In this document: piece after piece, positions 20,967 to 30,965 of the stretch
Numbering within the stretch: position 1 is the stretch's first letter
How the letters are laid out: each line of letters begins with the position of its first letter
Source of the DNA: Taiwanofungus camphoratus
Lineage: Eukaryota > Basidiomycota > Agaricomycetes > Polyporales > Taiwanofungaceae
NCBI GenBank assembly: GCA_003999685.1
Contig: CP021226.1
Coordinates: 868,001-932,000, forward strand
Reading direction: 5' to 3'
DNA length: 64,000 nt
Program-made: the position numbers and the translations under genes
The notes under the pieces: model-generated
Told to the model about the DNA's origin: nothing
The model's database searches: none
What the model saw: only the letters and a program-made list of their open reading frames with translations

Positions 20967-23245
20967 CGCGCTTGCCTTCGATTCAGATTCCGTGCCGTCT
21001 TCCAGTACGTCAGATTCTTGTGGTCGCTATAAATCGTGACTGGATACGGGCTTCCGATGAGGAGGTGACTCCATTCGTTGAGTCCTCTCATGACGCCCAT
21101 GAGTTCCCGGTCATAGACGTCGTAGTTTCGTTCTGCTGGCGTCATACTCTGGGAAATATAACCGCAAGGATGCCAATCGCCGTTGTCGTCCTTTTGTCTG
21201 AGGACGGCGCCCGTGGCGAACTTTGATGCATCTGTTTCCAACGCGAACGGCTTCTCTGGGTCGGGCATTTGTAAAACCGGTTGTTCCAGGAAAGCTTTCT
21301 TCAGTGCCTCGAAAGCTTCCTGCTGTTCATCGTCCCAGTGCCATTTGACGTCTTTTCGCGTAAGCGAGACCAGAGGCTGGGCCAGATGCGAAAACCTATG
21401 TATGAACCGACGGTAGAAGTTCCCAAATCCGACGAACGACCGAACCTCTCTGAGGTTCTTAGGTATCGGCCAGTCCTTAATGCCGGCTACCTTGATGGGG
21501 TCCATGGCGAGTTGTCCGGGTCTGATGATCATGCCTAAGAATTCGACTTCTTGCACGTCGAATTTGCATTTCTCCGGTTTGAGATACAGGTCGGTATCTC
21601 GAAGTCTTTCGATAACTCGCCGTGTTCGCTTCTTGTGCTCCTTGGGGTCTGTTGAGTAGATAAGGATGTCGTCCATGTAGATTGCCAACCATCCTTCCTT
21701 GAGCATGTCTGCGAAGACCGTGTTCATCATCTGTTGGAACGTTGCCGGTGAGTTGCACATCCCGAAGAACATTACCCGGGGTTCATAGAACGAGGGAGGT
21801 CCTTCCCCCGCTGCTGGAACACCGAAAGCCGCTTTCCATTCGTCACCTTCCTTGATGCGAAGGTTGTTGTATCCTTGACGAAGGTCCATCTTCGTGAAGA
21901 TCGTGGCGTTATTGAGGCGTTCCAAAAGCTCTGTTACGAGGGGGAGAGGGTATCTGTCTTTGATCGTTCCCTCGTTGAGTTCCCTATAGTCCTGGCAAGG
22001 TCGGTATCCGCCGTCCTTCTTATCCACGAAGAAGAACGGACTTGCGAGTGGCGATTTGGACGGTCGGATGTATCCCTTCTCTATATTCTCTTCGAGGAAC
22101 TTGTCCAGTTCTGCTCGTTGATCCCGGTTAAGAGAATACGTCATCTGCTTGAAGTCCTTAAAATCCGGCTTGAGATTTATTTCATGGTCGAACTCCGAAT
22201 GCTGGGGAAGTCTCGCTGCCTTAGCTTTGTCGAACACCGGGAGGAGATCATGGAGGTACTCGGGGACGAGTTCCGTGACCGGTTTCTCCTCTTTCTTGGC
22301 GTGTTCCTTGATAGCGAGTTCCGTGGATGTGGTGAGTCGACCGATGTCGTGCTTGACCTGCCAGATAAGACCGTTTTTGAGACGACGATAGGTTCCATCA
22401 AGAGGGTACTTCTCCTCCGTAAGAGGTGCGTCTCGATACGCTGGGTATGAGTCCCGTCCATACGTTGTGATTCGATCGTCTCCCTTGATGAACGCTATGA
22501 CCAGTTCATCGTCGTCGATCGTTTCCATCGCCTGATTCAATGTGATACCGTTGACCGATTCTTCCACCAGGGGTGCGACTGGGATGTCACGGCGTGCGGT
22601 CTGCCTAGACATTTCTGTCGTCGGTAAGACAGGAGACATGGTGTCAATCACCTCAAAGTCTCCTTCGTCCTCTACCTCCTCAATGGTGGGCTGCCATTGT
22701 TGCTTGAGGCGTTTGTCTCGTTCGGCGAGGAATGCCGCTACTTGTGGACAAGGGGGTGCTGACCAGTCTACCTCATAGTCTAGCACGGGATCCAGGGCTT
22801 CTTCCTGTTCTCGTTCGGCTAGTTTCTTCAGCTCCAGTCGCGCTACTCGTTGCGCGATGATCCCCTTCTTCCACTCTCGAGACTCTTGCAGAGTCATGCG
22901 GTGCTTCAGTTCCACACGACCCCCCTTCCAGTCGATACTGGGGTTCTCGAGTTTGAGCCAGGTATGTCCGAAGATGACGTCTTCGTTCCCTATGCTGGCC
23001 ACGTATGCTTTGACAAACCGGGGCTCGTTCCCGATTTTGTACGACAGCAAGGCTCGTTTGTTGATGAGCGCTTGCTTATTGGCAGTGCCATCCACGTTGA
23101 ACACCGGTATTGGGCGTGGTAGCGCCTCGGTCCGTAACTTGTGTTCCTTAACAAATCGTGGATGCACGAATATTCCTGACGCGCCACTATCGATGAAGGC
23201 GCGGGCTTCGACGGCTTTTCGTCCCACAGTAATCGGAATGTGCAA
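20840..23245 (-). CDS. E3 pol, protease and reverse transcriptase/RNase H
   Basis: An open frame of 801 codons in the fossil E3. It begins at an aspartic protease (FIDSGASGIFVHPRF). A linker leads to the RT fingers (CQDYRELNEGTIKDRYPLPL), the palm with KMDLRQGYNNLRI and the YMDDILIYS box, then RNase H (ETDASKFATGAVLRQ, YSDHKNLTYW). It is more diverged from E1 and E2 than those two are from each other. Confidence 0.92.
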   Translation of the reverse strand: MHIPITVGRKAVEARAFIDSGASGIFVHPRFVKEHKLRTEALPRPIPVFNVDGTANKQALINKRALLSYKIGNEPRFVKAYVASIGNEDVIFGHTWLKLENPSIDWKGGRVELKHRMTLQESREWKKGIIAQRVARLELKKLAEREQEEALDPVLDYEVDWSAPPCPQVAAFLAERDKRLKQQWQPTIEEVEDEGDFEVIDTMSPVLPTTEMSRQTARRDIPVAPLVEESVNGITLNQAMETIDDDELVIAFIKGDDRITTYGRDSYPAYRDAPLTEEKYPLDGTYRRLKNGLIWQVKHDIGRLTTSTELAIKEHAKKEEKPVTELVPEYLHDLLPVFDKAKAARLPQHSEFDHEINLKPDFKDFKQMTYSLNRDQRAELDKFLEENIEKGYIRPSKSPLASPFFFVDKKDGGYRPCQDYRELNEGTIKDRYPLPLVTELLERLNNATIFTKMDLRQGYNNLRIKEGDEWKAAFGVPAAGEGPPSFYEPRVMFFGMCNSPATFQQMMNTVFADMLKEGWLAIYMDDILIYSTDPKEHKKRTRRVIERLRDTDLYLKPEKCKFDVQEVEFLGMIIRPGQLAMDPIKVAGIKDWPIPKNLREVRSFVGFGNFYRRFIHRFSHLAQPLVSLTRKDVKWHWDDEQQEAFEALKKAFLEQPVLQMPDPEKPFALETDASKFATGAVLRQKDDNGDWHPCGYISQSMTPAERNYDVYDRELMGVMRGLNEWSHLLIGSPYPVTIYSDHKNLTYWKTARNLNRRQARWALRLSEFDYRLIHVPGTQRCKATHSPNAPTTTTVHQTTRM

Positions 23246-23328
23246 AGCTCTGTCATTCCGGACTACAAGTACAACATGGGACAGTGAAATGGATACGGGC
23301 AGTGGTTGCGTCGGCTCACCCTGCCCCT

Positions 23329-24192
23329 TTAAAAATCCTCCGTTCCTAACTCCTCGAACATCGCCCTCTTCTCATCCGATGAGAGCGTCTTGATGTACGA
23401 GCGGAAATCCATGGGGGATCGCGCCTCGGGTTCCTTCGAGGTATTCCTTTGGCCTATCTTGGCCGTCTTCTTCGGACACCTTCGCACCGCGTGTCCTCCC
23501 TTGTGGCAGTAGAAACATAGACGATTGTCCATGTGGTACTTCCTTTCCTTCTCGCTGAGGTTGCATCCGTCCTCCCACTTCTTGGTGAACGGTGTGGGAC
23601 GCGGGGTAACGAGTGCGTCCACTTCCATGGGTTCGCCGTAGTCGACGTCGGAGGTAGCGGAGAGGGTTTGGTCGATCCCTCTGTAGATGGCATCGAGGTG
23701 AAGAACGTCGGCGTACCATTTTTCCATGGAGTTGGGTCGTTCCATGTTGGTGCGACCTGCGAGTGTCATGTAGATCTGGCGGTCCAGACCTTTGATGAAG
23801 ATCGCCCTCAACGTGGGGTAATCGTTCTCGGTGCGTTGGCCTTGGAGGCCCACGACGGCGTCCTTTAACTTGGCCTTCTCTGCCAGGAGTCGGAACCTCT
23901 CCACGTACATCTTTGTACTGACCCTGGTCTTCTTGTTTAGTTGCTTGGCCGGCAACTCCATTAGCACCTGGTGAGCCCTCTGGACTCCTTCGTGCTCGGG
24001 GAACGCTAGTCGCAAGCTCGCCTTGAATACGTCCCAGCTAGCGTAGGGAGCATGCCCTCCCGTGGCCCGTTCGTAGAACGTATCGTGCCAGATACGTGCA
24101 TCCTGCCCTCCTTTCATGAGAGCGACTGTGTAAGCGATCTTTGCATCATCGCTTAACCCTTGATTGTTGGTGGCAGTGAGGTAATGCTCCAC
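23329..24192 (-). CDS. E3 gag, capsid and nucleocapsid part
   Basis: An open frame of 287 codons of Ty3/Gypsy gag text: a helical capsid part (WDVFKASLRLAFPEHEGVQ, YVERFRLLAEKAKLKD) and one nucleocapsid knuckle CFYCHKGGHAVRRC. The N-terminal gag part is displaced to 32017-32395 by E2. Confidence 0.88.
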   Translation of the reverse strand: MEHYLTATNNQGLSDDAKIAYTVALMKGGQDARIWHDTFYERATGGHAPYASWDVFKASLRLAFPEHEGVQRAHQVLMELPAKQLNKKTRVSTKMYVERFRLLAEKAKLKDAVVGLQGQRTENDYPTLRAIFIKGLDRQIYMTLAGRTNMERPNSMEKWYADVLHLDAIYRGIDQTLSATSDVDYGEPMEVDALVTPRPTPFTKKWEDGCNLSEKERKYHMDNRLCFYCHKGGHAVRRCPKKTAKIGQRNTSKEPEARSPMDFRSYIKTLSSDEKRAMFEELGTEDF

Positions 24193-24267
24193 CCGCTGGA
24201 GGAAACGCTCCAGATCTTCTCTTTGCCCAGTGAACGGCTCCGGTGCAGGAATGTCGAGCTTAAGGGG

Positions 24268-24272
24268 TCGAC
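24268..24272. repeat. E2 target-site duplication TCGAC, left copy
   Basis: TCGAC precedes the left LTR of E2. The second copy follows the right LTR at 32012-32016. The target lies inside E3 gag. Confidence 0.95.
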
Positions 24273-24774
24273 TGTTACCGGGGGGTTCACCCTGATAATG
24301 CTGCAGAAGCTTGAAGCGGTGTGCAGCGAAGGGTCGAAGAGGAACGACGGTGACGACGAGTCACAGTCCTCGGTAGTCTTCAACTACAAGCCCTATGTAG
24401 TCGCGATAGTCTTTCACGGGCTTCTTGCGGTGCAAAGAGATGTGAGAAAGACTAGCGTGTATTGGTACTAATGCGTAGTATACTTTAGGAAGGATGAACG
24501 AAGAGAATACGACTAAGGGAACCTCCAACAGTGGGACCCCCTTCTTATACTGCCACCGCCAACCCCCAGGTATACTAGCAGCCCCCCAGAGACCGCATAA
24601 GGTGAGAGGAGTCAGCGGCCCGAAAGTACATAACTACCATGGCGTAAGCGGGGACGGTCGGCCCGTCAGTCAATCTGGGTAAGTAGGGTGTGGAAGGGAT
24701 GCCGCGCGTCCATGGTGTGACAAACAGAGGGAAAGAAAAAACGAACACGTCTCTAGTCCTACCCGACAGTAACA
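24273..24774 (-). repeat. E2 LTR (3' LTR in element sense)
   Basis: 502 bp, identical by eye to 31510-32011. It contains the CGG-N5-CCG palindrome at 24653-24667. The polypurine tract follows at about 24775-24795 (element strand GAGAGGAGACGGGGGTAG). Confidence 0.97.
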
Positions 24775-24815
24775 CTACCCCCGTCTCCTCTCAGGTGTCG
24801 CCCCGACACCTACCC

Positions 24816-25622
24816 TCATGACCTGGTAGCTTCCTCGTCAGGCTGCTTCGACCCACTGATTTCCGACCAGGCGGCCCCTGCCTTGGGGCATTGGTCGGTG
24901 TCGTGATCGTCAGCGAAACAATCCAGACAGCGAGGCGGGACGAAGGGCTCAACAGCCGGCTCCCCCAGTCGTGGCCGGTGGATGCAATCAGCAGCAACGT
25001 GATCGAGGCCCATGCAGAACTCACAGGCCCCAGCCCATCGGTCCAGGGGGCGGCACTCGGGGTGGAGACAAACTGTCCATTCGTCCTGCGTGGAGGGGGC
25101 TGGGCGCGTGATGACGGAGGAGGGTGGTAGGAGATGCTCGAGGGCGGAGACGACGTCGGTGCGAAGGAGGAAATTGAGATGGGAGCGCGTAGCGTTACAG
25201 GCCTGCCAGTACGATATACCAATTTCCCGGATGGGGCTGGCCCACCATTTGGCTTCGTCATGCTCTCCCTTCTCCCTCTCCCCTCTGTACCCCCTTATCA
25301 CCTGATCGAGGTGTAAGACGACCTCGGCCTGATGTCGAAAAATGGCAACCTGGGCCGCAAGATCGGGCCAGACAACGAGGGCGGTGTCCACCGCCGGGCG
25401 TAGTCGTTCGTTGGCCAGCACCCATCCGAGGCGGTCGGCGGGGGTCAGAAAGTCGGCGGCGAGGCCAGATGTTGCTTGGCGAGGTAGGGGGACAACAATC
25501 CCCTCGGCGAAGTTGGGGAGGTTCTGCGGTCCCCGAAGAAAGGGATTCAGTGTGCGGGCATTCCCTGCGGTGAGGATGGAGGCGGCAAGGCGGGCTCGGG
25601 CGGCGTTGGTTCGATGGGACAT
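24816..25622 (-). CDS. E2 extra 3' ORF with CCHC zinc knuckles
   Basis: 268 codons beginning inside the pol tail (365-bp overlap, +1 frame relative to pol, as in E1). The N-terminal two thirds are helical and contain LRPAVDTALVVWPDL, matching E1. The C-terminal part has two CX2CX4HX4C knuckles, CEFCMGLDHVAADC and CLDCFADDHDTDQC, and an acidic end. There is no signal peptide or membrane span, so it is not an env-like gene. Conservation of position, frame, WPDL block and knuckle between E1 and E2, whose nucleotide sequences differ, supports a real protein. A second gag-like or RNA-chaperone protein is one possibility; the function is unknown. Confidence 0.72.
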   Translation of the reverse strand: MSHRTNAARARLAASILTAGNARTLNPFLRGPQNLPNFAEGIVVPLPRQATSGLAADFLTPADRLGWVLANERLRPAVDTALVVWPDLAAQVAIFRHQAEVVLHLDQVIRGYRGEREKGEHDEAKWWASPIREIGISYWQACNATRSHLNFLLRTDVVSALEHLLPPSSVITRPAPSTQDEWTVCLHPECRPLDRWAGACEFCMGLDHVAADCIHRPRLGEPAVEPFVPPRCLDCFADDHDTDQCPKAGAAWSEISGSKQPDEEATRS

Positions 25623-27117
25623 GGTGGGAGGTGGCTTTGAAGTGCTGCGGAATGACTCCTTGCAGGGCAGTTGAACGGTTGTCGACTGGGTTGATGCCTA
25701 GGTGGTTTGCCTTCTTATAACGCCTCAGCAGGTCAGGGGAATGCCGTAGATCATCTTCCTTCTGCCAGGTGCTGGCAGAGACCGGCCATCCCTTCCATTT
25801 GATGAGAAACTCCCATTTCCCACGTCGGGCGCGATGCCCGCGGAGGGCCTCGACTTCGTACTCTTCTTCCCCCTCGACCAGATCAGGTGGTGGTTTCAGA
25901 AAGTTGGGTCCGTGTTCCGCCGTTTCCCTGTATGGGGTGAGCAGCGATGCATGGAACACCGGGTGAATCTTCCAGGTTCTCGGGAGCTGTAGCTTGTACG
26001 TCAGTGGCCCCTTGACTTCCGTGATCTTGAAGGGTCCAAGCCGCTTTGGGTCAAATTTCCGGCTTATTGTCCTTAGCCGGAGGTTCGTGGCTTCTAGCCA
26101 AACCTTGTCGCCTTCCTGGAAAGGTTTCCAAGGAAAAGGGGTTCGTTCCTCCATCAGCTTCTGGGCTAGCTCTTGCGCTGCAAGAGCCTCTTTGCGGGAT
26201 TCGGAGATCCGGGTCAGGCGGTCTTGGAGCGTGGGGTATTTGTCGGAGGGTCGTGGAGATCCGATGGCCTTCGGGTCGTACCCCATGGTGAGCTTGAATG
26301 GCGATTCCTTCCTTCCAGCATGCGGCACCTGGTTGTGTGCGAATTCGAACTCGGGGATGTGTTTGACCCAGGTGTGGGGGTCATTTGCGCATAGGATTCT
26401 CCAGGCCGCCTCCAGTTCCTGGTTGACCCGTTCTGTACTCCCATCTGATTGGGGGTGGTAGGCAGTGGACATTGCCGCCTTGACTCCTGTCAGCTTACAC
26501 CATTCTCGAAATGCAGCCGCTGCGAACTGTGGTCCTCGGTCGGATATCATCCGGTCAGGTAGGCCATATCGCCTGTATACATTGAGGTGTAGGGCCTCTG
26601 CCGTCCCTACCGCGTCTATGTTCTTGGTGCAGGGTATGAGCACGATGCCCTTGGTGAGTTCTCTGTCAACCACTACCATGAGTGCATTGAAGCCCTGTGA
26701 CTCTGGTAGGTCAGTGATGAAGTCTACTGATATGTGCGAGAATGGCCTTGAGTTCGGCTCCGTGGGGATGGCCATCAGGGGGGGTTTCGTTGGGTGTGTG
26801 TTGATCTTGCTCTCCTGGCATTTGGCGCACCCCTCAACATATTTCTCGATGAATGAAGACATTCCATGCCAGAACCAGTCCCTTCGGGCGATGGCCATTG
26901 TACCTTGTGCCCCTGGGTGTGCCATTGCTGGTGTGTCATGACAGAGTTGAATGACTTCTCGGCGCAGATCATCATCAGGGGGTACGTAAACTCTGTTTTT
27001 GTATAAAATTAGTCCCTCCTGAATGTCCCAGTCTGCCAGCTTTGTGTGCGCAAAGCCTGTGCCCTTGAATGGCGGTACCTTCCCCCGTTTTAAAGCGTCA
27101 ATCGTCTCGATGACCAT
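25258..27117 (-). CDS. E2 pol, integrase and chromodomain part
   Basis: An open frame of 619 codons in the fossil E2: integrase N terminus (HPGAQGTMAIARRDW, CAKCQESKINTHPT), core (SVDFITDLPES, ISDRGPQFAA, HPQSDGSTERVNQE), the GPF/Y-like region and a chromodomain (YEVEALRGHRARRG to LIKWKGWPVSASTW). The Arg/Pro-rich tail overlaps the CCHC ORF. Confidence 0.92.
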   Translation of the reverse strand: MVIETIDALKRGKVPPFKGTGFAHTKLADWDIQEGLILYKNRVYVPPDDDLRREVIQLCHDTPAMAHPGAQGTMAIARRDWFWHGMSSFIEKYVEGCAKCQESKINTHPTKPPLMAIPTEPNSRPFSHISVDFITDLPESQGFNALMVVVDRELTKGIVLIPCTKNIDAVGTAEALHLNVYRRYGLPDRMISDRGPQFAAAAFREWCKLTGVKAAMSTAYHPQSDGSTERVNQELEAAWRILCANDPHTWVKHIPEFEFAHNQVPHAGRKESPFKLTMGYDPKAIGSPRPSDKYPTLQDRLTRISESRKEALAAQELAQKLMEERTPFPWKPFQEGDKVWLEATNLRLRTISRKFDPKRLGPFKITEVKGPLTYKLQLPRTWKIHPVFHASLLTPYRETAEHGPNFLKPPPDLVEGEEEYEVEALRGHRARRGKWEFLIKWKGWPVSASTWQKEDDLRHSPDLLRRYKKANHLGINPVDNRSTALQGVIPQHFKATSHHVPSNQRRPSPPCRLHPHRRECPHTESLSSGTAEPPQLRRGDCCPPTSPSNIWPRRRLSDPRRPPRMGAGQRTTTPGGGHRPRCLARSCGPGCHFSTSGRGRLTPRSGDKGVQRGEGEGRA

Positions 27118-27360
27118 CCTGTCACGGGTACGACATTCACGTATCTTTTTGATGATTGCAGTGTTGGTGGCGTTGACAAAGAGGTCTGTCGGTAACAGGA
27201 TGACATCTTCGTTGTCATGTTTCCCTCCTGGGTGGTCAGGTCGCCGGGAGAGTGCATCGGCGACTATGAGTCGACTGCCTTTCTTGTTTAATAGTTGCAG
27301 GTCAAATTGCGACAGGAATAACTGCCATCGGGCCTGGCGTCGGTTGAGTCGTTGTGCTTC

Positions 27361-29376
27361 TCAGAAATAGGTGAGGTTCTTGTGGTCGGTGATCACCGTG
27401 ACCGGATGTCCACTTCCTTCAAGGTGGTGGCGCCATTCCTCGAGTGCTCGGACAATGGCCAGCAGCTCTCTGTCATATACTTGATAATTCCGCTCCGCTT
27501 CTTTCAGGCTCTTCGAGAGGAAAGCTATAGGGTGTAGCCGCCCTTCTTCATCAAGTTGTTGCAGCACTGCACCAGTGGCTACCAGAGAGGCGTCGGCCTC
27601 AATGGTGAATGGTTTGGACGGGTCGGGCATGCGAAGGATAGGCATGCTCTGGAAACACCGTTTGAGCTCGTCGAAGGCCTCCTGGCAGGCTTTGGTCCAG
27701 TTCCACTCCGCGCGTTTCTTCTTGATGACATTCAAGGGGTGAGCGATGTGGGAGAAGTTGTGGATGAAGCGTCGGTAGTAGTTGGCGAGACCCATGAATC
27801 GTTCCACATCCTTGACCCTAGTAGGAATGGGCCAATCTGCGATTCCTGCCAGTTTGTCCTTGTCCATGTGCACCTGTCCAGGTGAGATGGTCATTCCCAA
27901 GAAGTCAACTTCGACGACATCGAACGCGCATTTCTCTGGCTTGACAAATAGATCCCATTCCTGCAGTCGTTGTAGGACGCGTCTGGTTCGTTCTCGGTGG
28001 GCTTCCATATTGTCGGAGAAAATGAGGATGTCGTCCATATAGATCGCGATCCACCCCTCGGCCAGCATGTCCTGGAACGCGTCATTCATCATTCGCTGAA
28101 ACGTGGCCGGCGAGTTGCACATCCCAAAGAACATGACAGTGGGTTCGACGATCTTGTCCTGATTCCTATGTTTGACCATGAATGCTCCTTTCCATTGATC
28201 GCCCTCTCTGATCCGGACGTTGTTGTACCCGTTTCGGAGGTCTAATTTAGTGAACACAGTGGCCCTTTGGAGCCTGTCGATTAGCTCTCCTATGAGGGGC
28301 AAGGGGTAGGCATCTTTGATTGTGCCCTTGTTCAGGTATCGGTAGTCCTGGCACGGGCGCAAGGTACCATCCTTTTTTTTGACAAAAAAGGCTGGTGACG
28401 CCATTGGTGAGTTCGATTCTCGGAGATAGCCCTTGGCCAGGTTTTCTTCCAAAAATTTGTCCATCGCTGCCTGTTCATTTGGAGACAAAGGAATTACGGC
28501 GCATTTCCTGGGGACAAAGTCTGGCCTTAATTCGATGGCATGGTCCCAGGGCTTGGATTCTGGGAACCGGTTGGCAGCCTCCTTTTCGAACAACCGTTTA
28601 TAGTCCCACAGGTATTCTGGGACAAGGTCTTCTACGGATGGGGGTGGGTCCTTGGGGATCACCAATCCCGTGAGTTCTGGGACATCCCATACCATATGTG
28701 GGGAGTCAGGGAGGCGTGTTAGTCGATTGAGCCCTAGTTGTGTGGGCTTTAGGGCCTGCAGTAGCCCGTCTTCACGTACGAGCGGCTGCCCTTTCTGTTG
28801 GAAGATCCCCAGAACCCCTTCTCCTTGTGTGTAAGCACACATTATGTCCGAAAGCTCTTCATCGTCTTCATGAATGGAAGCTCGACACAGGGGAATTCCG
28901 TCTGTCGTGGGTTGGCTCATGATCCAGGCATAGTATCCTTGCCATTCTGTGAGTCGAGCTTGGTCAATCTCGAGTGTTCCTTCTACCCAGTCGATGCGTG
29001 GGTTGACTTGTGCGAGCCAGGGGTTGCCGAGTACTACATCGAGCGTTCCAATGTTTGAGACATAAAAGTTGGTTGGGATGTCATTCCCTTCTAATCGTAT
29101 GCTCCCTTCGACTCTGTGGGTAATCGGTCCCCCTTTGTTTGTAGAGCCGTCAATGGTGGTTGAGGTTACTGTCCTGGGAAGCGGTCGAGTGGGGAGTCCC
29201 CACTTCCTTACAAAGTCGGGGTGAATTAGGTTGGCGTCAGCCCCACTATCCAATAGGGGGCATGCAGCGACGGCTTTCTCTCCTACGACGATGTAACCCG
29301 GTAGATAAAGTGTATTGCGCTTGCGCGTTCCGGTAATTACATTTCGTACAGAGAGTTTAGGCGACTCGTGCGTCAC
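27361..29376 (-). CDS. E2 pol, protease and reverse transcriptase/RNase H part
   Basis: An open frame of 671 codons in the fossil E2: aspartic protease (LLDSGADANLIHPDF), RT (CQDYRYLNKGTIKDAYPLP, KLDLRNGYNNVRIREG, YMDDILIFSD) and the start of RNase H (IEADASLVATGAVLQQ, ITDHKNLTYF). Very similar in wording to E1 pol. Confidence 0.93.
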   Translation of the reverse strand: MTHESPKLSVRNVITGTRKRNTLYLPGYIVVGEKAVAACPLLDSGADANLIHPDFVRKWGLPTRPLPRTVTSTTIDGSTNKGGPITHRVEGSIRLEGNDIPTNFYVSNIGTLDVVLGNPWLAQVNPRIDWVEGTLEIDQARLTEWQGYYAWIMSQPTTDGIPLCRASIHEDDEELSDIMCAYTQGEGVLGIFQQKGQPLVREDGLLQALKPTQLGLNRLTRLPDSPHMVWDVPELTGLVIPKDPPPSVEDLVPEYLWDYKRLFEKEAANRFPESKPWDHAIELRPDFVPRKCAVIPLSPNEQAAMDKFLEENLAKGYLRESNSPMASPAFFVKKKDGTLRPCQDYRYLNKGTIKDAYPLPLIGELIDRLQRATVFTKLDLRNGYNNVRIREGDQWKGAFMVKHRNQDKIVEPTVMFFGMCNSPATFQRMMNDAFQDMLAEGWIAIYMDDILIFSDNMEAHRERTRRVLQRLQEWDLFVKPEKCAFDVVEVDFLGMTISPGQVHMDKDKLAGIADWPIPTRVKDVERFMGLANYYRRFIHNFSHIAHPLNVIKKKRAEWNWTKACQEAFDELKRCFQSMPILRMPDPSKPFTIEADASLVATGAVLQQLDEEGRLHPIAFLSKSLKEAERNYQVYDRELLAIVRALEEWRHHLEGSGHPVTVITDHKNLTYF

Positions 29377-29387
29377 GTCGGGTCGCC

Positions 29388-30965
29388 TTACAGAAAATCC
29401 ACAAAGTCGTGGTGCTGAGAGAAGTGGGGGAATCTTACTCCTTTCGTTTCTTGCCCCTGCTCCTCCTGCTCAGAGGCTTCATCATCCGCCTCGTTTTCAT
29501 CTTTCATGTTGGCCCTTCGGTTTGGGGGTCCTGTTCCCCGACCCGAGGTTCGCTCCGGGCAGTCTTTGGCCAGGTGCCCCTTATTGTGGCATTTGTAGCA
29601 GGAGCCCGTCCTTCGGTCTTGCAAGCGCTGATGGTCTGGCTTCCCACTGTCAAATGCCCTTGCTGCGACTCGTGGAGGGGTTTTCGAAGTTCTTTGAGCG
29701 GCATCGATGGCCTTGTTGTTTCGATAGGCCCGGTCCCGTTGGGCAGCAGCTTCCTTCCATCCTTCTAGGGTTGTGGGGGCTACATCTCGTTCCATGATTC
29801 GGACTCGCATGGTGCTGGGTAGTTTTTCTCGGTACCAGGCCATAAGGGCACTTTCTTCGGTGATTTCTGCCCTGCGGGCCAGTCGGTCGAACTCCTCGTT
29901 GAAATCGGCAATGGGTTTGTCGTAGGTGTAGACCAAGTTCCGTAGTTCGATGGCTGCAGAGACCTCCTCCTCTATTACCCCGAACCTTTTGATGAACTCG
30001 AGAGCGACATTCCTGAAAGTGCCGTACCCCCGGCTCACCCCTCGGATGAGGGGGTGGGGTTCGAGTGCCTTTTTGGTGAGAGTATCGGCCCAGGCACCAG
30101 CATGGCCTTTGAGGTGGCCAAGGAAATTGCCGACCTTTTCTCGTTCGGAAGCAGAGGCCCATCGCTCGGTGTCAAATCTTCGGGCAAATTGGATGAGGAA
30201 GTGTCGGGCATCCTCTCGCTTTCCAGAGAACTTAGTAATTTCTGGCTCTTTTCGGTCCGGTACCCGTGCAGCTCCCTGTGGGAGGGGCGTTCCTCCAGGC
30301 GGCTGCCCCCCTCCAGGGGGTCCTCCCCCAGGGGGTCCTCCTCCCCCAGGTGGTCCTCCTCTACCGGGTAGTCCTCCTCCACCGGGCACTCCTCCGCCAG
30401 GTGTTCCTCCTCCGCCAGGTGGTCCTCCTCCACCAGGTGGTCCTCCTGGGGGTCCTCCACTCTCGTCATAAGGTGGTCCTCCCTCGGGGGGGCCTTCCTC
30501 CCCCAGCCCATCGTCAGGCGGTGGCCCTGATTCCCCTATTCCTGATCGGAAAGAGCTCAAGCCACGGGGTGTTTCCGGAGTGGAAGGGGATGTTTTTCCT
30601 GTCCCTTCAGTTTCCATTTGTCGTTCTGTCCGTTCAATGTCAGGATCGGTTAGTTCTGAGCTGGAGCCTTCGTCGGAGGGTGGGTCGGTTTCGTCAAAGG
30701 TTGTCCAGCGGGCCTGGATGAGGGCACGATTGGTTGGAGTACAAGGTTCGAAATCGCTTCCCCTGTAGAGTGCAGAGTCGTAGCGGTGAGGGCACGGTTG
30801 CGTTGAGCAGACCCTCCAGTTAGAAGTCTTCGTGTAATGTCGGTGTACGTCCCGATTGTTCTCCGCTTGATAGCGATGAGCCTTCCCGGCGCACGTCAGG
30901 GTCGACCTCCGCCTCGTTTTGGAGGATGGATCCAGCTTGCCACCGGCGATAGAAATCTCGGGCAC
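29388..30965 (-). CDS. E2 gag with Gly/Pro-rich segment and zinc knuckle
   Basis: An open frame of 525 codons in the fossil E2. The N-terminal third is acidic and Ser/Thr-rich, followed by a low-complexity run of GGPPGGG units (about 30270-30480). A helical capsid region follows (FSGKREDARHFLIQFARRF, FEEFDRLARRAEITEES-like text), then the nucleocapsid knuckle CYKCHNKGHLAKDC and an acidic end. The gag start may lie further upstream; a minus frame at 30820-31149 is open there. Confidence 0.85.
   Translation of the reverse strand: MPEISIAGGKLDPSSKTRRRSTLTCAGKAHRYQAENNRDVHRHYTKTSNWRVCSTQPCPHRYDSALYRGSDFEPCTPTNRALIQARWTTFDETDPPSDEGSSSELTDPDIERTERQMETEGTGKTSPSTPETPRGLSSFRSGIGESGPPPDDGLGEEGPPEGGPPYDESGGPPGGPPGGGGPPGGGGTPGGGVPGGGGLPGRGGPPGGGGPPGGGPPGGGQPPGGTPLPQGAARVPDRKEPEITKFSGKREDARHFLIQFARRFDTERWASASEREKVGNFLGHLKGHAGAWADTLTKKALEPHPLIRGVSRGYGTFRNVALEFIKRFGVIEEEVSAAIELRNLVYTYDKPIADFNEEFDRLARRAEITEESALMAWYREKLPSTMRVRIMERDVAPTTLEGWKEAAAQRDRAYRNNKAIDAAQRTSKTPPRVAARAFDSGKPDHQRLQDRRTGSCYKCHNKGHLAKDCPERTSGRGTGPPNRRANMKDENEADDEASEQEEQGQETKGVRFPHFSQHHDFVDFL
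30270..30480 (-). repeat. Gly/Pro codon tandem repeat in E2 gag
   Basis: Imperfect GGTCCTCCTCC-type units on the plus strand encode GGPPGGG repeats in gag. Such runs expand and shrink by replication slippage. Confidence 0.8.

Noticed and set aside
24494-24682. 62-codon frames repeated at 24494 and 31731
   Set aside because: LTR sequence of E2, not genes.
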